Source of the DNA: Teichococcus deserti
Lineage (GTDB): Bacteria > Pseudomonadota > Alphaproteobacteria > Acetobacterales > Acetobacteraceae
Length of the DNA: 40,381 bases
Reading direction: 5' to 3'
NCBI RefSeq assembly: GCF_001982615.1
Contig: NZ_MLCO01000012.1
Location: forward strand, 1 to 40,381
Part shown: positions 32,853-40,348 of the stretch, piece after piece
Layout: every line of letters begins with the position of its first letter
Numbering within the stretch: the first letter of the stretch is position 1
Made by a program: the position numbers and the translations under genes
Notes under the pieces: model-generated
Seen by the model: only the letters and a program-made list of their open reading frames with translations
Databases searched by the model: none
Told to the model about the DNA's origin: nothing

Positions 32853-33074
32853 ATGCCGCAATTGATCATTCGATCCGACCACACTATCCGACTGTTCGCT
32901 GCCAGGGCCGCAGGTGAAGGCCTATGGACCCGTAGAGCGGTGCTGACATTGAAGGCCGATGGCCAGATCTTCGAAGCGACCTCGTCTCCGTGCTCTGATC
33001 CTGACGTCGGTATTGAGGACGTACTGTTCCGTGTTCGGCGACTGGCTGGTATTTCCGTCACCTTAACTCGATAG
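32853..33074 (+). CDS. Small protein, 73 aa, unknown
   Basis: MPQLIIRSDHTIRLFAARAA, then GEGLWTRRAVLTLKADGQIF and VLFRVRRLAGISVTLTR. Alternating apolar and charged residues suggest a small beta-sheet protein. Composition is natural for this molecule. There is no strong ribosome binding site. It follows the receiver array, and TTATCGTG lies 8 bp after its stop (33082-33089). No family recognised. Confidence 0.45.
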   Translation: MPQLIIRSDHTIRLFAARAAGEGLWTRRAVLTLKADGQIFEATSSPCSDPDVGIEDVLFRVRRLAGISVTLTR

Positions 33075-33246
33075 GCCCCGCTTATCGTGCTCATGCCAGG
33101 CGCTGCGGCACCTGCCGCAATCCCTCATCATCGGCAACCGCGGGTGGGCCTGCGGCAACATTGTTCTGAAACCCGGCCGTTTCATGTTGCGTTGCAGCAT
33201 CACCCCTAAAGCTTTGGCGGGGCGTAACCGGTGACAGGAACGCTGC

Positions 33247-33507
33247 ATGCCGCGCCTTTCCTTGGTCAGCCAGTCCAACATTCGGCAAAACGCCCACCAT
33301 GAAGCGCAGCTTTGGCGGGATCTGGTGCGCAGCGCCTCGCTCGACTTCGACGCTGCCGCGCAAAAGCTGATGGCGGCGCCAAATGATCAGGCTGCGCTGG
33401 ACGCCTTCAGGGCATGCGCCAATCGGCTGATGCACGCCTTGGGCGGCCGCTACCAGTGCGACGTCGCGCTGAACGCGATCGCGGGGCGTCCGAAGCTCCA
33501 GAGCTGA
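33247..33507 (+). CDS. Small helical protein, 86 aa, unknown
   Basis: MPRLSLVSQSNIRQNAHHEA, then QLWRDLVRSASLDFDAAAQK and DAFRACANRLMHALGGRYQC. Nearly all helical. AGGA lies upstream of the ATG. No motif recognised. It ends 100 bp before a convergent gene. Confidence 0.5.
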   Translation: MPRLSLVSQSNIRQNAHHEAQLWRDLVRSASLDFDAAAQKLMAAPNDQAALDAFRACANRLMHALGGRYQCDVALNAIAGRPKLQS

Positions 33508-33608
33508 ACGCAAACCCCTATTTGTCGTGGGTCGGGAAGCATGACTGCCCAATGCCACAGCGGACGGTTTACGAGAGCCAGAACCTGGCGTGATAGTTTG
33601 CCGGGCCC

Positions 33609-33908
33609 CTAGTCCTTGCGGGCCCTCTGCGCGGCATCGATCATCTTCGTGACCATCTCTGCTGAGCCTTCCACGATGAAACTGTTCTTCTGTTTGACAC
33701 CGAGGCAAACCACTGCCTTCGAGAGATCTTCGTGATGGGGCTTCACTAAAACTATCTTGTCTACATTCAGATAGACCGTGTTTCCCTTCCCGATCTTGAA
33801 GGCAAGCATAGACACGTCCGTTTTTCCTTGCTGATGCTGCTTGTTCAACAAGGCCACAGCTCTTCCGGTTCCATCTGTCTTCTTTTTCCGAGGCTCGGAA
33901 ATCCCCAT
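33609..33908 (-). CDS. Small basic protein, 99 aa, unknown
   Basis: MGISEPRKKKTDGTGRAVAL then FKIGKGNTVYLNVDKIVLVK and SFIVEGSAEMVTKMIDAAQR. A basic tail is followed by a compact alpha/beta domain with strands (NTVYLNVDKIVLV, NSFIVEGSA). It is lower in G+C than its neighbours, which suggests recent arrival. No family recognised. The gene looks intact. Confidence 0.6.
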   Translation of the reverse strand: MGISEPRKKKTDGTGRAVALLNKQHQQGKTDVSMLAFKIGKGNTVYLNVDKIVLVKPHHEDLSKAVVCLGVKQKNSFIVEGSAEMVTKMIDAAQRARKD

Positions 33909-33947
33909 TCACCGTGCCCAGATGCGGCACCAGGCGCAATGCCATGA

Positions 33948-34234
33948 TCAGAGGCCCCGGCCGGCGGCGACCAGCGCCTCGCGGGCTGCCTTCAGTGCCG
34001 CCAACGCATCGCCATGCCGGTTCGCTGCAACGTCGTCGCCGTCAACCTCCTCCATCATCTCGGCCGGGCCTCGATGCCGGCCTGCAGCTCCTCCTGCATC
34101 TCGCTCTGCTTCTTGTGCAGTTCGATGCGGCGATCATCACCGGCGCCAGCCAGCCAGACTTTGACCATGTCCTCGGCCTCGCAGCGCATGCGATCCGGGG
34201 CGGCTGGCTTGGTGGCTAGGTCGTGCAGGCGCAT
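33948..34234 (-). pseudogene. Helical protein with one frameshift
   Basis: From ATG 34234: MRLHDLATKPAAPDRMRCEA, then KVWLAGAGDDRRIELHKKQS and EMQEELQAGIEARP. A base change near 34060 gives TGA, and the neighbouring frame continues as MMEEVDGDDVAANRHGDALA and ALKAAREALVAAGRGL to TGA at 33948. Both parts have the same charged helical character and codon use. The frame is also open upstream (TPVARKPTRSASEPRPKPIK), so the true start may lie near 34330-34380. Function unknown. Confidence 0.45.
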
Positions 34235-34451
34235 GAGGGCAACCTGGGTTTTAATCGGTTTGGGCCGCGGCTCGGAGGCCGAGCGGGTGGGCTTGCGGGC
34301 TACAGGCGTCTCCAGAGCATGCGCGCAGGGGCGCTGCGCTGCACCCTGAAAGGCGAACGAAAGAGAACAAGACGAGCATTGTGACGTCCTTCTCGTGCGC
34401 AGAGCGAACAGCTTGGACTCTACTGGAGAGCCCCTCCCCTGCCCTTCCCTG

Positions 34452-35054
34452 CTATCCGACCGCCGCTGGCGCCTCCTGCAGACCCCAACGCTGCAGCGCT
34501 GCCGCCAACCAAGTCGGGTCTGGCGGTTCGGCCGAGCCAGCGCCTTCCCAGAGCACCGCCTCTTCGCGGTTTTTATCCTCAGATTTTAAGGCTGAGCGGC
34601 TGTCGGTATCGCTTGGCCGGGGCCAAGCCGCCGGCGCTCGGAACAGGTAGACGTTGGTCACCTGCGTCCAGCGGCCGCCGATAACCAGGCCACGCCGCAC
34701 GCGCAGCAGGATGCCTGCGGCCTCAAGCCGGTCGATCGCCGCCTGTACCGTGGAGCGGGCCAGCGCTGTCGCCTGGGCGAGCTGCGCCAGGCCGGGATCG
34801 CAGGCCCCCGCCCTGCCCCATCCCCGATAGAGCAGCGCGTGCAGCACGCGCAGGCCCGTCTGCAGCAGCTCGCCGCCGTGCCGGCCGCTGCCGGGCTGGC
34901 GCGTCTCGCGCTCCCGCCTGCGGGCCGCATCCATCAGCCGCACCCTGTCGGTGTGGCCTAGCCGCTGGCGCTGCCAGGCGGCGACATGCATCGAGCCGCG
35001 GCGCGCAGGCACCATCGCTCGCCGGCCCTGCATGGGGGCCTGGTGGGTCTTCAT
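34452..35054 (-). CDS. Winged-helix DNA-binding protein, plasmid type, 200 aa
   Basis: Residues about 60-135 form a helix-turn-helix with wing: LLQTGLRVLHALLYRGWGRA, then LAQATALARSTVQAAIDRLE and AAGILLRVRRGLVIGGRW, ending QVTNVYLFRAP. This plan (one helix-turn-helix, basic wing, then V-Y-L-F) is common in small plasmid-borne regulators and replication proteins of alphaproteobacteria. The N-terminus is very basic. An 8-bp inverted repeat directly upstream (35062-35082) may be its own operator. Whether it starts replication or regulates it cannot be settled here. Confidence 0.6.
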   Translation of the reverse strand: MKTHQAPMQGRRAMVPARRGSMHVAAWQRQRLGHTDRVRLMDAARRRERETRQPGSGRHGGELLQTGLRVLHALLYRGWGRAGACDPGLAQLAQATALARSTVQAAIDRLEAAGILLRVRRGLVIGGRWTQVTNVYLFRAPAAWPRPSDTDSRSALKSEDKNREEAVLWEGAGSAEPPDPTWLAAALQRWGLQEAPAAVG

Positions 35055-35061
35055 TTCCTGT

Positions 35062-35082
35062 CCTGTCGGTTAGTCCGACAGG
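35062..35082. promoter_or_regulatory. Operator-like palindrome CCTGTCGG-N5-CCGACAGG
   Basis: Two perfect 8-bp arms (35062-35069 and 35075-35082) separated by TTAGT, 8 bp upstream of the start of the leftward winged-helix gene. The position fits autorepression. Confidence 0.6.
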
Positions 35083-35189
35083 CCGCAGACAAGCCACCAG
35101 AGTTCGCAAGTTGGCGCTTGCGCTGGAAGGCTCATCAAGGCAGGATGCGCTTAGAACCTAGTCGCGGTCCTGCCCTGGCAGACTGTCGG

Positions 35190-35224
35190 AAAAGCTCCCC
35201 GGTTGGCGCCGTGGGGGCTTTTTT
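35190..35224 (+). terminator. Intrinsic terminator, usable on both strands
   Basis: AAAAGCTCCCC pairs with GTGGGGGCTTTT (one bulge), closing a G+C-rich loop and followed by TTTTTT on the + strand; the other strand has a shorter T-run. It lies between the divergent winged-helix and parA genes, where no protein gene ends on the + strand, so it may end a short RNA. Confidence 0.65.
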
Positions 35225-35457
35225 CGTTTCTGGATGCTAGTGCGATTCGGCTCCTCTTCACGCCGGCATCATGGCGATCTGCTATCCGTGCCAGTGTTAA
35301 GCACTCGCTGCAAGCCTTTACGAACAAAGACTTATTGTTCATCGCCCCGGATATCCATAGTTCCGGATATCCGGTATTTTATTAACCGGATAACCGGAAT
35401 TAAGGAAGTCCGGGATTTCCGGTTGTCAGGAAACCCGGTTTTCCGGATAGTCGCGGC

Positions 35458-36153
35458 ATGAAAAGCACGCCAATTCTGGCTCTTGCGAGCACCAAGGGCG
35501 GTGTCGGCAAGACCACCCTCACCTTCTGCCTCGCCATTGAAATGGCGCGCCGGTTATCCGGAAATCAGGATAATCGGGATTCCGGAAATCCGGATGAATG
35601 GGTGGTAGAGTGCATCGACGCCGACCCCAACCGGACGCTTTATGAGGCTGTCCGCAAGGGGCGCCCAAAAGGCGTCCATGCCGAGATTGCCACTGCCGAG
35701 ACGCTCTTGCCTGCGGTGGCCGCCGCGACGGCACGGGCCAAGGTGGTCCTGATCGACCTGGAGGGCACCGCCAACCAGGCGATGCTCTATGCCTGCGGCA
35801 AGGCCAGCCTAGTCATCATTCCCGCGCAGCCCAGCCTGTTCGACGTGGTCGAGGCCATGAAAACCAGCGCCGTGGTTGCCCAGGCCGCAGACCTCACGGG
35901 GCGAGACATCGAAGCGAAAGTGATCCTAACCCGGACCCCCGTGCTGCGGCAGCGGGTCGCCGAACACAGCCGCCGTCAGTTCGAAGCTAAGGGCCTACCG
36001 CTCATGCGATGCGAACTGGTGGAGCGTGCTGCCTTCAAGATGATGACCTACACGGGGCAGTCGCCCAGCGAAGATGATCCGGAAGGTGGCGCAGCCTCGA
36101 ATGTGGCGGCGTTAACAGACGAGGTCATGGGCCTACTGGGGATGCCAATCTGA
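35458..36153 (+). CDS. parA: ParA-family partition ATPase, 231 aa
   Basis: Deviant Walker A STKGGVGKTT at about residues 11-20, then VVECIDADPNRTLYEA with the A' Asp and KVVLIDLEGTANQAMLYACG as Walker B. VILTRTPVLRQRVAEH is the typical C-terminal part. At 231 aa it is a short (type Ib-like) ParA without an N-terminal helix-turn-helix. Such proteins move plasmid copies apart on the nucleoid. Residues 31-45 are encoded by the plasmid's own repeat units (LSGNQDNRDSGNPDE), an insertion in a surface loop. The stop overlaps the next start (TGATG). Confidence 0.92.
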   Translation: MKSTPILALASTKGGVGKTTLTFCLAIEMARRLSGNQDNRDSGNPDEWVVECIDADPNRTLYEAVRKGRPKGVHAEIATAETLLPAVAAATARAKVVLIDLEGTANQAMLYACGKASLVIIPAQPSLFDVVEAMKTSAVVAQAADLTGRDIEAKVILTRTPVLRQRVAEHSRRQFEAKGLPLMRCELVERAAFKMMTYTGQSPSEDDPEGGAASNVAALTDEVMGLLGMPI

Positions 36154-36449
36154 TGGGCAAGAGGCCGATGCCCGCGCTGCCCGACATCGCGGACGAAGAA
36201 ATCAAATCCCGCCTGGAGCCTCTTGCGGAGAGGGTGTTGCCGAAGCGACAGGCAGCTCCGCCACCCCGTGCCAAGGTGGTCAACGCCGAATTCCTGATGC
36301 CTGAAACCGTGAAGACCGAGCTGAAGGTTAGGGCGGCGCAGCGAGGCATTTCTGCATCGAAGCTGCTGCTTGAGATCCTCCGAGAGGCGGGACTGCCGGT
36401 GACCGACGCCGATCTGATCGACCATCGTAAGCTTCCCCGGAAGTCCTGA
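36153..36449 (+). CDS. ParB-analogue, ribbon-helix-helix partition protein, 98 aa
   Basis: Starts in the TGATG overlap with parA, as is usual for short par operons. The C-terminal half (NAEFLMPETVKTELKVRAAQ then RGISASKLLLEILREAG) is a ribbon-helix-helix with a beta strand that would read DNA. The N-terminal half is charged and flexible and probably stimulates ParA. It should bind the flanking CCGG-N4-CCGG repeats and repress its own promoter. No HTH-type ParB is present. Confidence 0.75.
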   Translation: MGKRPMPALPDIADEEIKSRLEPLAERVLPKRQAAPPPRAKVVNAEFLMPETVKTELKVRAAQRGISASKLLLEILREAGLPVTDADLIDHRKLPRKS

Positions 36450-36605
36450 TATCCGGTTATCCGGAGTATGTTAAAATCCGGATTTCCGGATAACCAATTT
36501 ATTCGGTTATCCGGAAGTCCGGTTCGCTATGCTGGGCAGGGGGCGCCCACCATATTGGCGGCCACCTGCACTGCGAGCTGCTAGGCGTCGCTGGCCACTT
36601 AAAGT

Positions 36606-37385
36606 TCAATACTCAGGCCGGTAGCTGCCAACCACTAGTGCAGTGATTGCCAGATCGGCCTCTCCAGAGGCGTGGCTGTAGTCTTCCTCTGAGCAGTCGA
36701 TGGTCTGATCGACATCTTCGGCATCGTCCATGGCGACGCTCGGCGCAGGAAGAATGATCGGGTCCTGAAAGGCCGGGTGCGAGCTGCGCGGCCAAAGCAG
36801 ATGCCGCCCACGCTCGTCGACCTGGTACTCCTTCAGGGTGGCTTCAAAGCCAGCAGCGCCCCGGCGCTGCACCACCACGCGTTCGCCTGGCCGCGGCAGT
36901 CGCCCCAGATCGGTGTAACGGATGACCACCACCATGCTGCCGTTCGGGTAGACCTTGTCCATGGAATCACCGCGCACCAGAAGGCCGTATTTCGGGATCC
37001 CCGGATAGCGGGGATCTGCTGGCACGGTGATCGGGAACCATTCTTCTGACTGCCACTCCATGGCCTCACGCCAGACGCCGGCCTGCACATGGCTGCGCAC
37101 CTGCACCGGCTCCATCGTCACGGGCCCGAGGCTGACCTCCGCCGGGGCAGGGCTGTCAGAGACGGCCGCTTCCAGGAAGTAGGCGGGCGGGACACCCAGC
37201 ACGTCTGCCAGCCGCTTCAGGTTCTCGGGCTTGGGCGCGTGCTCCCGCGGCGGCTTCATGTGGCGGATGGTGTTCTCGCCCACGCCCGCCATCAGGCAGG
37301 CCTTCCGCTCGCTGAGCGGGCGGGTGGGCGTGCCCATGGCGCGGAGGCGCTCATCGATCCGGGAAAGAAGCAGCTCGTATTTCAT
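36606..37385 (-). CDS. XRE-S24 peptidase repressor (CI/LexA-like), 259 aa
   Basis: N-terminal helix-turn-helix (RPLSERKACLMAGVGENTIR, then HMKPPREHAPKPENLKRLAD) and C-terminal S24 self-cleavage domain: Ala-Gly cleavage region VQAGVWREA near residue 102, nucleophile Ser141 in LLVRGDSMDKVYPNG and general base Lys185 in EATLKEYQVDERG. It would repress plasmid or prophage genes and be cleaved during the RecA-driven DNA damage response. The start at ATG 37385 gives the family N-terminus. Divergent from the candidate replication genes at 37.6-39.1 kb, which it may control. Confidence 0.88.
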   Translation of the reverse strand: MKYELLLSRIDERLRAMGTPTRPLSERKACLMAGVGENTIRHMKPPREHAPKPENLKRLADVLGVPPAYFLEAAVSDSPAPAEVSLGPVTMEPVQVRSHVQAGVWREAMEWQSEEWFPITVPADPRYPGIPKYGLLVRGDSMDKVYPNGSMVVVIRYTDLGRLPRPGERVVVQRRGAAGFEATLKEYQVDERGRHLLWPRSSHPAFQDPIILPAPSVAMDDAEDVDQTIDCSEEDYSHASGEADLAITALVVGSYRPEY

Positions 37386-37629
37386 GATAGTTGTAAAAAT
37401 CACCTTGCCGGTATTCCGCGCTACTCCTATCGTCGCAAAGAAGGCAAGTCCAGCAGGAGCGGAGCAGCTCCAGCGTTCAAGGCTGGCATCCCTTTATCTC
37501 CCGCGCAGCAGCCTCTGGAGCTCCTCTAACCATGTCCCCTCCCTGCCGCGCCAGAGATTTGTTCTCCATACGTTCGAACGAGGCTGTCCTCCTGGCGCCA
37601 CGTCGGCCGGATGGAGGAGGTTGCCTTCC

Positions 37630-38004
37630 ATGACGCCGCAGCAGCGCTGGCGAACCGAGCCGCGGATGGAGAGCATCGGCCCTCCGAACGATCTCGCCTT
37701 GCTGACCGAACTCGCTCGGGTCGCTGGTTATCTGCTGGTGCCGGTGCACCAGGGCAGGGCAGGGGACCTCCATGCCTGCCTGGCAGCCTGGTCGCAGGAG
37801 ATCGATCAGACCAAGGCTCTGGCCTCAGAGGTGTTCGGCACCGGCAGGATCAGCGCCATGGATGCCGGTCACCTCGAGGCGCAGGTCAGAAGTCTGGCCG
37901 AGAACGGCAGGTCGCTGGCCGCCAGCCTCAGAACCCAGCTGCAGCATGCCGGCTGGCGTGTGCGTCCCCCACGCACCTGCAGTCGGCCTGCCGCCGCGCT
38001 CTGA
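37630..38004 (+). CDS. Uncharacterised helical protein, 124 aa
   Basis: ATG 37630 follows GGAGG at ten bases. MTPQQRWRTEPRMESIGPPN then LALLTELARVAGYLLVPVHQ and LAENGRSLAASLRTQLQHAG. The C-terminal tail is basic and Pro-rich (WRVRPPRTCSRPA). Helical, cytosolic. It lies 47 bp before the Rep-like gene on the same strand and probably shares its transcript. No family recognised. Confidence 0.5.
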   Translation: MTPQQRWRTEPRMESIGPPNDLALLTELARVAGYLLVPVHQGRAGDLHACLAAWSQEIDQTKALASEVFGTGRISAMDAGHLEAQVRSLAENGRSLAASLRTQLQHAGWRVRPPRTCSRPAAAL

Positions 38005-38051
38005 ACCGACCTTCCCCCCCCCCGCTTGCTACCCAGGATCCGCTGAGAGCC

Positions 38052-39056
38052 ATGCCGCGCCGCCCGACAGACCTGATCCAGGTCGCCATGTCCGATCCCC
38101 GCTTCCGTCTGCTCTCCTTTGCCGAGGTCGGCTTCTGGGTGCACCTGATGAACATGCTGCTGTCGGCGCCGGTGCGAGGTCAGCTGCAGTTTTCGGGTAC
38201 GGCTTCGGTTCCCGCTTTGGTTTCCCGTTTGGTTTCCACGGCGGAACCCATGTCGGAAACCGAAGCGGAAACCCAACTGCAAACCTTCTGCGAGCTCGGC
38301 TTGATTGAGCTGGACGAAGCCAGCCGGACCATCTTCCTGGCTGGCGCAAGGGACACGTCACGCCGCGCTGAGGCCGCTCGGATCAACGGCCTGAAGGGCG
38401 GCCGGCCGCGCAAAGGCGAGACGCTCGAGGAGCGGCGGGAACGCCGCCAGGGCTCCTTCATGCTGCCCATCCGGGGAGGGCTGGCGGAGCCTCGGAAAAC
38501 CGAAGCGGAACCCAACGGGGAAAGCTCGCGCGCGGTACTAACTACTACTACTAAACTTACTGGTAGTAGTAACGCGCGCGAGGAAACCGAAGCGGCCGCG
38601 CTGGTGAAGGAACTGACCGGCCTGGCGGGCTTCAGGCCGCGGATGCAGGGCAGGGAGCTGGAGATCGTCGCCGGGTGGCAGGCCGCCGGCGTCTCGGCCG
38701 AGGGCATGCGGGCGGTCGTGCAGGAGGTCGCCAACCGCGCGAGCTACGACCCTGGCGCTGTGAAGACCCTGGGCTACTTTACGCCCGCCATGCACGAGGC
38801 CGCGGGCTTGGGCGCGCAGAGCCGCCAGGCCTCGGCAGCATCCCTGGTCTATAACCCGCCGCGTCCGCCGGCGGCCCAGCGGGACGCGCAGGGCTTTACC
38901 GCCGATGAGCGCAGCCGGATGGATGAGCTTCGGGCGATGGCCCGCGATGGTGTTCCCCGCGACAACCAGCGCCGCATCAACGCCGAGGGCATCATGCGGC
39001 ACCTGTACCCTCACCTCTGGGACATCATGGCGGCGGAACTGGACCTGGCAGCCTGA
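38052..39056 (+). CDS. Candidate replication protein, 334 aa
   Basis: N-terminal part: MPRRPTDLIQVAMSDPRFRL then LSFAEVGFWVHLMNMLLSAP and LGLIELDEASRTIFLAGARD, reminiscent of winged-helix replisome-organiser proteins. A basic R-x-N-G-L-K-G-G-R-P-R-K segment follows, which is common in phage and plasmid replication proteins. The C-terminal half is helical (LVKELTGLAGFRPRMQGREL, IVAGWQAAGVSAEGMRAVVQ). The gene itself contains repeats (GAAACCGAAGCGGAA) and a strong hairpin at 38525-38582, as in plasmids whose origin lies inside rep. Assignment as initiator is inferred, not proven. Confidence 0.5.
   Translation: MPRRPTDLIQVAMSDPRFRLLSFAEVGFWVHLMNMLLSAPVRGQLQFSGTASVPALVSRLVSTAEPMSETEAETQLQTFCELGLIELDEASRTIFLAGARDTSRRAEAARINGLKGGRPRKGETLEERRERRQGSFMLPIRGGLAEPRKTEAEPNGESSRAVLTTTTKLTGSSNAREETEAAALVKELTGLAGFRPRMQGRELEIVAGWQAAGVSAEGMRAVVQEVANRASYDPGAVKTLGYFTPAMHEAAGLGAQSRQASAASLVYNPPRPPAAQRDAQGFTADERSRMDELRAMARDGVPRDNQRRINAEGIMRHLYPHLWDIMAAELDLAA
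38199..38600. repeat. Iteron-like GAAACCGAAGCGGAA repeats inside the Rep-like gene
   Basis: CGGAAACCGAAGCGGAAACC at 38254-38273 recurs with one added base as CGGAAAACCGAAGCGGAACC at 38493-38512, both followed by CAAC, and partly at 38582-38594 (GGAAACCGAAGCG). Reverse-oriented relatives (GGCTTCGGTTCCCGCTTTGG and GGTTTCC) lie at 38201-38237. They code mainly for T/S-E-A-E-T-type residues, so the repetition is at DNA level. Confidence 0.55.
38525..38582. repeat. Long hairpin in the Rep-like gene
   Basis: CTCGCGCGCG (38525-38534) is exactly complementary to CGCGCGCGAG (38573-38582). Inside, the ACTACTACTACT run pairs partly with GTAGTAGTA, with A/T-rich sequence at the tip. The stem codes for RAVLTTTTKLTGSSNAR, an unlikely protein motif, so the structure itself is probably what is kept. 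Confidence 0.65.
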
Positions 39057-39106
39057 CCAACATGCGACCGGAAAAAATCCGGCATTAACCTGCCAACAGC
39101 AAAATT

Positions 39107-39121
39107 GTTCTTTATTTGTTC
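39107..39121 (+). promoter_or_regulatory. LexA (SOS) box GTTC-N7-GTTC
   Basis: GTTCTTTATTTGTTC matches the alphaproteobacterial LexA site exactly. It lies 48 bp upstream of the gene at 39170, in A/T-rich promoter-like sequence, so this gene is probably induced by DNA damage. Confidence 0.65.
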
Positions 39122-39169
39122 CGTAAAGAGGCTAGATCCTGACCCTGATAGCTCACGAGGGGAGGGAGG

Positions 39170-39937
39170 ATGGCCGCGCAAAGGAAAGTCGCTCAGAGGC
39201 GTGCTGGAGGAACTCCCACCCAGGCCCGTGTGGCGGGAGGCCAGCTGGTCCGGCTGACACGGACGCCGGTCTTTCCGCCGGCGGAGATCACGCACCGCCG
39301 GCCAGTCGAACCCGATCCCGCCCCGCCGGATCCAGGGCGCATGGAACGGCTGGAGCAGCGGGCAGGACTGCTGATCCGCCAGGAGATTGCGCGCGACCGC
39401 GCCGAGCGGCAGGCGCAGCAGCTGCAGCGTGCCCAGCAACTCAGCAGGGGGGACCAGGCCGCAGGCATGGGCCGTAGAGCGGCTCAGGAGGGCCTGGAGG
39501 CGGTTCGGGACCGCGGGGCGGAGGGCAGGGCCATGCGGGCGCGTCCTGCGGCCGTAGTGACCCTTCCAGGCGAGGCGGAAGACGTCCGCCGCATGCTCGA
39601 CAGCAATCCGCTAACGGTGCTGGACCTCACGGCCCGGCAGATGGAGGCAGCGCAGGTGCTTGCTAGCACTTATCGCGATGCCCGGCCGGCGATGGAGATG
39701 CCGAGGGGCTATGGCAACGGACATCGTGGTGGGCTGCGGCACCTCAGCCATGACGAGTACCTGGCCGCGCAGCGTGCCTGGCAGGACTACCGCAACTGGC
39801 TCGAGGTCGTCGTGAAGCGGCTCGGGCCGCAGCATGCTGCATCGGTGCGGGATGCTGTGGTACTTCAGGAGCCGGCGCCGGCCTGGCGGGTGCGGCAAGC
39901 GCTGGACACTCTGGCCGCTTATTGGAAACTCCCGTAG
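39170..39937 (+). CDS. Uncharacterised protein, LexA-boxed, 255 aa
   Basis: GAGGGGAGGGAGG just before the ATG is a strong ribosome binding site. The N-terminal part is basic (MAAQRKVAQRRAGGTPTQAR), the middle is a long charged helix (RQEIARDRAERQAQQLQRAQ), and the C-terminal 110 residues form a compact domain: NPLTVLDLTARQMEAAQVLA then HDEYLAAQRAWQDYRNWLEV and AWRVRQALDTLAAYW. That end recalls DUF6456-type helical domains of alphaproteobacteria, but I am not sure. It could be a damage-induced plasmid function. No enzyme motif is visible. Confidence 0.6.
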   Translation: MAAQRKVAQRRAGGTPTQARVAGGQLVRLTRTPVFPPAEITHRRPVEPDPAPPDPGRMERLEQRAGLLIRQEIARDRAERQAQQLQRAQQLSRGDQAAGMGRRAAQEGLEAVRDRGAEGRAMRARPAAVVTLPGEAEDVRRMLDSNPLTVLDLTARQMEAAQVLASTYRDARPAMEMPRGYGNGHRGGLRHLSHDEYLAAQRAWQDYRNWLEVVVKRLGPQHAASVRDAVVLQEPAPAWRVRQALDTLAAYWKLP

Positions 39938-40015
39938 GGAGCAGGCCTGAGACTTCACCGTCAGCTGCGATGCTGGATTGGTCACAGTCGACTTTGATTG
40001 AGGAGCCATCCTTTG

Positions 40016-40348
40016 ATGGAACCCGCACCTCCCCTTGGGAACTCACCTGCCGGCCTGCGTCAAACCGCTGATGAGGAAAAAAGCCCGCACCGGTCGCAGC
40101 CCTGCATGCCAGTCCTCATCGAGGAGCTGATTGCCAGCAGCGGCAAGCCTTACATTTCAGCCCAATTGCTCTCATCGCCTGATCTCTGCGGCCTTCTCGA
40201 GGACATGCAGATCGTGCCGCCGCGGACCCGTGCGCTGAAAGGCGTCTTGGAAGCCATAGGATTCCGCCCGCTAGGTCGTGTCACCGTTGAAGGGACGCCT
40301 CGCCGGTACTGGAGCCGTCAGCCTCATCTTTTTACCCCTGGCATCTGA
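40016..40348 (+). CDS. Small protein with primase-tail-like C-terminus, 110 aa
   Basis: ATG 40016 follows GAGGAG. The last 50 residues (LLEDMQIVPPRTRALKGVLE then AIGFRPLGRVTVEGTPRRYW) resemble the winged-helix tail found at the end of phage/plasmid primase-helicases, where the pattern L-x-x-x-G-F-x-x-x-x-R-x-x-x-x-G-x-x-x-R-x-W recurs. Here it is free-standing. The first half is Pro-rich. Its stop lies within the circle-junction repeat. Function unknown; DNA binding plausible. Confidence 0.5.
   Translation: MEPAPPLGNSPAGLRQTADEEKSPHRSQPCMPVLIEELIASSGKPYISAQLLSSPDLCGLLEDMQIVPPRTRALKGVLEAIGFRPLGRVTVEGTPRRYWSRQPHLFTPGI

Larger units (their letters stand above)
35363..36522. repeat. Eight CCGG-N4-CCGG repeats around and inside parA (centromere-like)
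   Basis: Perfect units start at 35363, 35386, 35435, 35550, 35582, 36453, 36478 and 36511, with N4 always A/T-rich or AAGT. Degenerate copies lie between them. Three precede parA, two are within its coding region (codons about 31-45) and three follow its partner gene. The arrangement suits a parS-type partition site bound by the ribbon-helix-helix protein, or iterons for replication. Confidence 0.7.

Noticed and set aside
1311-33089. Idea that the receiver genes with TTATCGTG flanks are an integron cassette array
   Set aside because: No attC-type GTTRRRY/RYYYAAC sites and no integrase; genes lie in both orientations far apart.
31718-33094. 458-codon leftward frame opposite the receiver genes
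   Set aside because: Antisense shadow of three good rightward genes with ribosome binding sites and family similarity.
33091-33945. 284-codon leftward frame
   Set aside because: Overlaps two more convincing small genes and has no recognisable motif.
35340-36530. Reading the CCGG-N4-CCGG repeats as a CRISPR array
   Set aside because: Units are 12 bp, irregularly spaced and partly inside parA; no spacers of constant length.
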